From assembly GCA_029934095.1 (NCBI GenBank), contig JAOZMV010000003.1, positions 1 through 15,638 on the forward strand: 15,638 nt of DNA, read 5' to 3'. The translations under genes were made by a program, and so were the position numbers. The notes under the pieces were generated by a model. The model saw only the letters and a list, made by a program, of their open reading frames with translations. It did not search any database and was not told the DNA's origin. Source of the stretch: Desulfuromusa sp. (GTDB lineage: Bacteria > Desulfobacterota > Desulfuromonadia > Desulfuromonadales > Geopsychrobacteraceae). How positions within the stretch are numbered: the stretch's first letter is position 1; each line of letters starts with the position of its first letter. Positions 14,438 through 15,638 of the stretch are shown piece after piece.

Positions 14438-15638
14438 ATGATGGTGGGTAATCTCAATCACATCATCGATCAGGTTGTTAAAGATAAAGGGATCGATCGT
14501 GACGTGCTGGTAGATGCGCTCGAATCTGCGGTACTGTCTGCAGCCAATAAGAAATTCAGAAACACCCGTGACCTTGAAGCTCATTTCAATGAGGAACTTG
14601 GTGAGGTCGAAGTTTTTGAATTTGTCACTGTTGTCGATGAAGTCACAGATTCATATAAAGAAATTGATATCGCTGAAGCACAGGAAATAGACCCTGATGT
14701 AGAACTTGAAGACTCTCTGGGAATGATGATGGAGGCTGGCAGCTTTAGCCGTATCGCCGCACAGACAGCCAAGCAGGTGATTATCCAGAAAGTGCGTGAA
14801 GCTGAACGTGAGGGTGTCTATAATGAATTCAAGGATCGTGTTGGTGAGGTTGTTAACGGCATAGTAAGGCGTTATGAACGTGGTGATCTGATTGTTGATT
14901 TAGGTCGGGCAGAAGCTCTTTTGCCAAATCGGGAGCAGGCTCCGCGTGAAAATTATCGCCAGTCTGATCGGGTTCGTGCTTATATCTCAGAAGTTAAGAT
15001 GTCCTCCAAGGGACCACAAATTATCCTTTCGCGTACCCATCCTGGCCTGTTGATTTCTCTTTTTAAATCTGAAGTTCCCGAGCTTGCTGAGGGGATTGTC
15101 GAAATTAAAGGGGCGGTACGGGAACCCGGGAGTCGAGCTAAAATTGCTGTGGTCTCTCACGATATTGATGTCGACCCGGTTGGTGCTTGTGTTGGTATGC
15201 GTGGTGCCCGGGTGCAGAATGTGGTCACCGAATTACGCGGGGAACGGATTGATATCATCCCGTGGTCGCCAGATCCGGCACGCTTTGCCTGTTCTGCTCT
15301 TGCCCCAGCCGATGTTTCCAGAGTCTACATCGATGACGAAGGGCAGTTGATGGAAATTATTGTCCCTGACGATCAACTATCCCTGGCGATTGGTAAAAAA
15401 GGGCAAAATGTTCGCCTTGCGGCAAAATTGATAGGTTGGAAAATCGATATTAAGAGTGAGACAAGAGCTCAGGAAGAAGAACAAGAAGAAAATAGCAGTG
15501 AAGCGGCAGGGGACGAAGTCACTGATGATGTTACGGTTGAGGATAATTCAGAGCCGTCTGTTGAACAGGAAACTGTTGAACAGGAAACTGTTGAACAAGA
15601 AACTGTTGAACAAGAAACTGTTGAACAAGAAACTGTTG
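14438..15638 (+). CDS. nusA: transcription termination/antitermination factor NusA (C-terminus beyond window)
   Basis: NusA binds RNA polymerase and nascent RNA, prolongs pausing, aids intrinsic termination and takes part in rRNA antitermination. About 400 residues are visible. The N-terminal polymerase-binding domain covers about 1-130. The S1 domain is at about 134-198 ([16 protein letters not shown]). KH1 contains GACVGMRG near 248, and KH2 contains AIGKKGQNV from 317. From about residue 342 an acidic low-complexity tail follows, rich in Glu, Ser and Asp, and from 375 it becomes a VEQET repeat that runs off the edge. No stop codon is seen. Two in-frame ATG codons (14438 and 14441) both suit the AAGGGG ribosome site; the first is given. 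The helical acidic repeats of E. coli NusA are not recognisable here. Confidence 0.96.
   Translation, partial: MMVGNLNHIIDQVVKDKGIDRDVLVDALESAVLSAANKKFRNTRDLEAHFNEELGEVEVFEFVTVVDEVTDSYKEIDIAEAQEIDPDVELEDSLGMMMEAGSFSRIAAQTAKQVIIQKVREAEREGVYNEFKDRVGEVVNGIVRRYERGDLIVDLGRAEALLPNREQAPRENYRQSDRVRAYISEVKMSSKGPQIILSRTHPGLLISLFKSEVPELAEGIVEIKGAVREPGSRAKIAVVSHDIDVDPVGACVGMRGARVQNVVTELRGERIDIIPWSPDPARFACSALAPADVSRVYIDDEGQLMEIIVPDDQLSLAIGKKGQNVRLAAKLIGWKIDIKSETRAQEEEQEENSSEAAGDEVTDDVTVEDNSEPSVEQETVEQETVEQETVEQETVEQETV
15560..15638 (+). repeat. 15-bp tandem repeat in the nusA 3' end (VEQET units, at least 5.3 copies)
   Basis: Five complete 15-base units (15560-15574, 15575-15589, 15590-15604, 15605-15619, 15620-15634) and a 4-base start of a sixth encode Val-Glu-Gln-Glu-Thr. 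Units 1-2 use CAG for Gln and units 3-5 use CAA; otherwise they are identical. The unit is a multiple of three, so copy-number change keeps the frame. The window ends inside the array, so total length is unknown. Confidence 0.95.

Overview
The window is a chromosomal housekeeping region. It most resembles a Desulfuromonadales/Geobacter-type bacterium (Desulfuromonadota, the former Deltaproteobacteria). I infer this from protein character, moderate GC, and a mutS - amiC - glnD - xerD - apgM - trmJ gene order that I recall from that group. No sequence search was possible. There are no tRNA or rRNA genes, phage genes, transposases or CRISPR arrays.

Left part (1-3082). A MaeB-type malic enzyme runs off the left edge on the minus strand. 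A 0.36 kb AT-rich divergent region separates it from a YfcE-like metallophosphoesterase on the plus strand. That gene converges on a minus-strand pair: an unrecognised 170-residue protein, followed after a 9-base gap by a FieF/YiiP-like cation efflux transporter.

Intergenic region 3083-3466. This stretch has no gene. It holds a 163-bp element with 14-bp terminal inverted repeats and a palindromic core, then the mutS upstream region. The element looks like a dispersed repeat or MITE-like structure and is the least explained item in the window.

Main operon (3467-13776, plus strand). Seven genes are packed with gaps or overlaps of 2 to 41 bases: mutS (mismatch repair), amiC-like amidase (septal peptidoglycan cleavage), glnD (PII uridylylation and nitrogen sensing), xerD (chromosome dimer resolution), an apgM-type phosphomutase, trmJ (tRNA 2'-O-methylation) and a 121-residue unknown. 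Short overlaps at amiC/glnD, apgM/trmJ and trmJ/unknown suggest translational coupling. Genome maintenance, cell separation, nitrogen status and central carbon metabolism are therefore probably co-transcribed.

Right part (13777-15638). A strong intrinsic terminator-like hairpin ends only about 17 bases before the rimP start, so it probably acts as a leader attenuator as well as the end of the upstream operon. rimP (30S maturation) is followed by nusA (transcription elongation, termination and antitermination). nusA runs off the right edge inside a near-perfect 15-bp tandem repeat that encodes an acidic VEQET tail.
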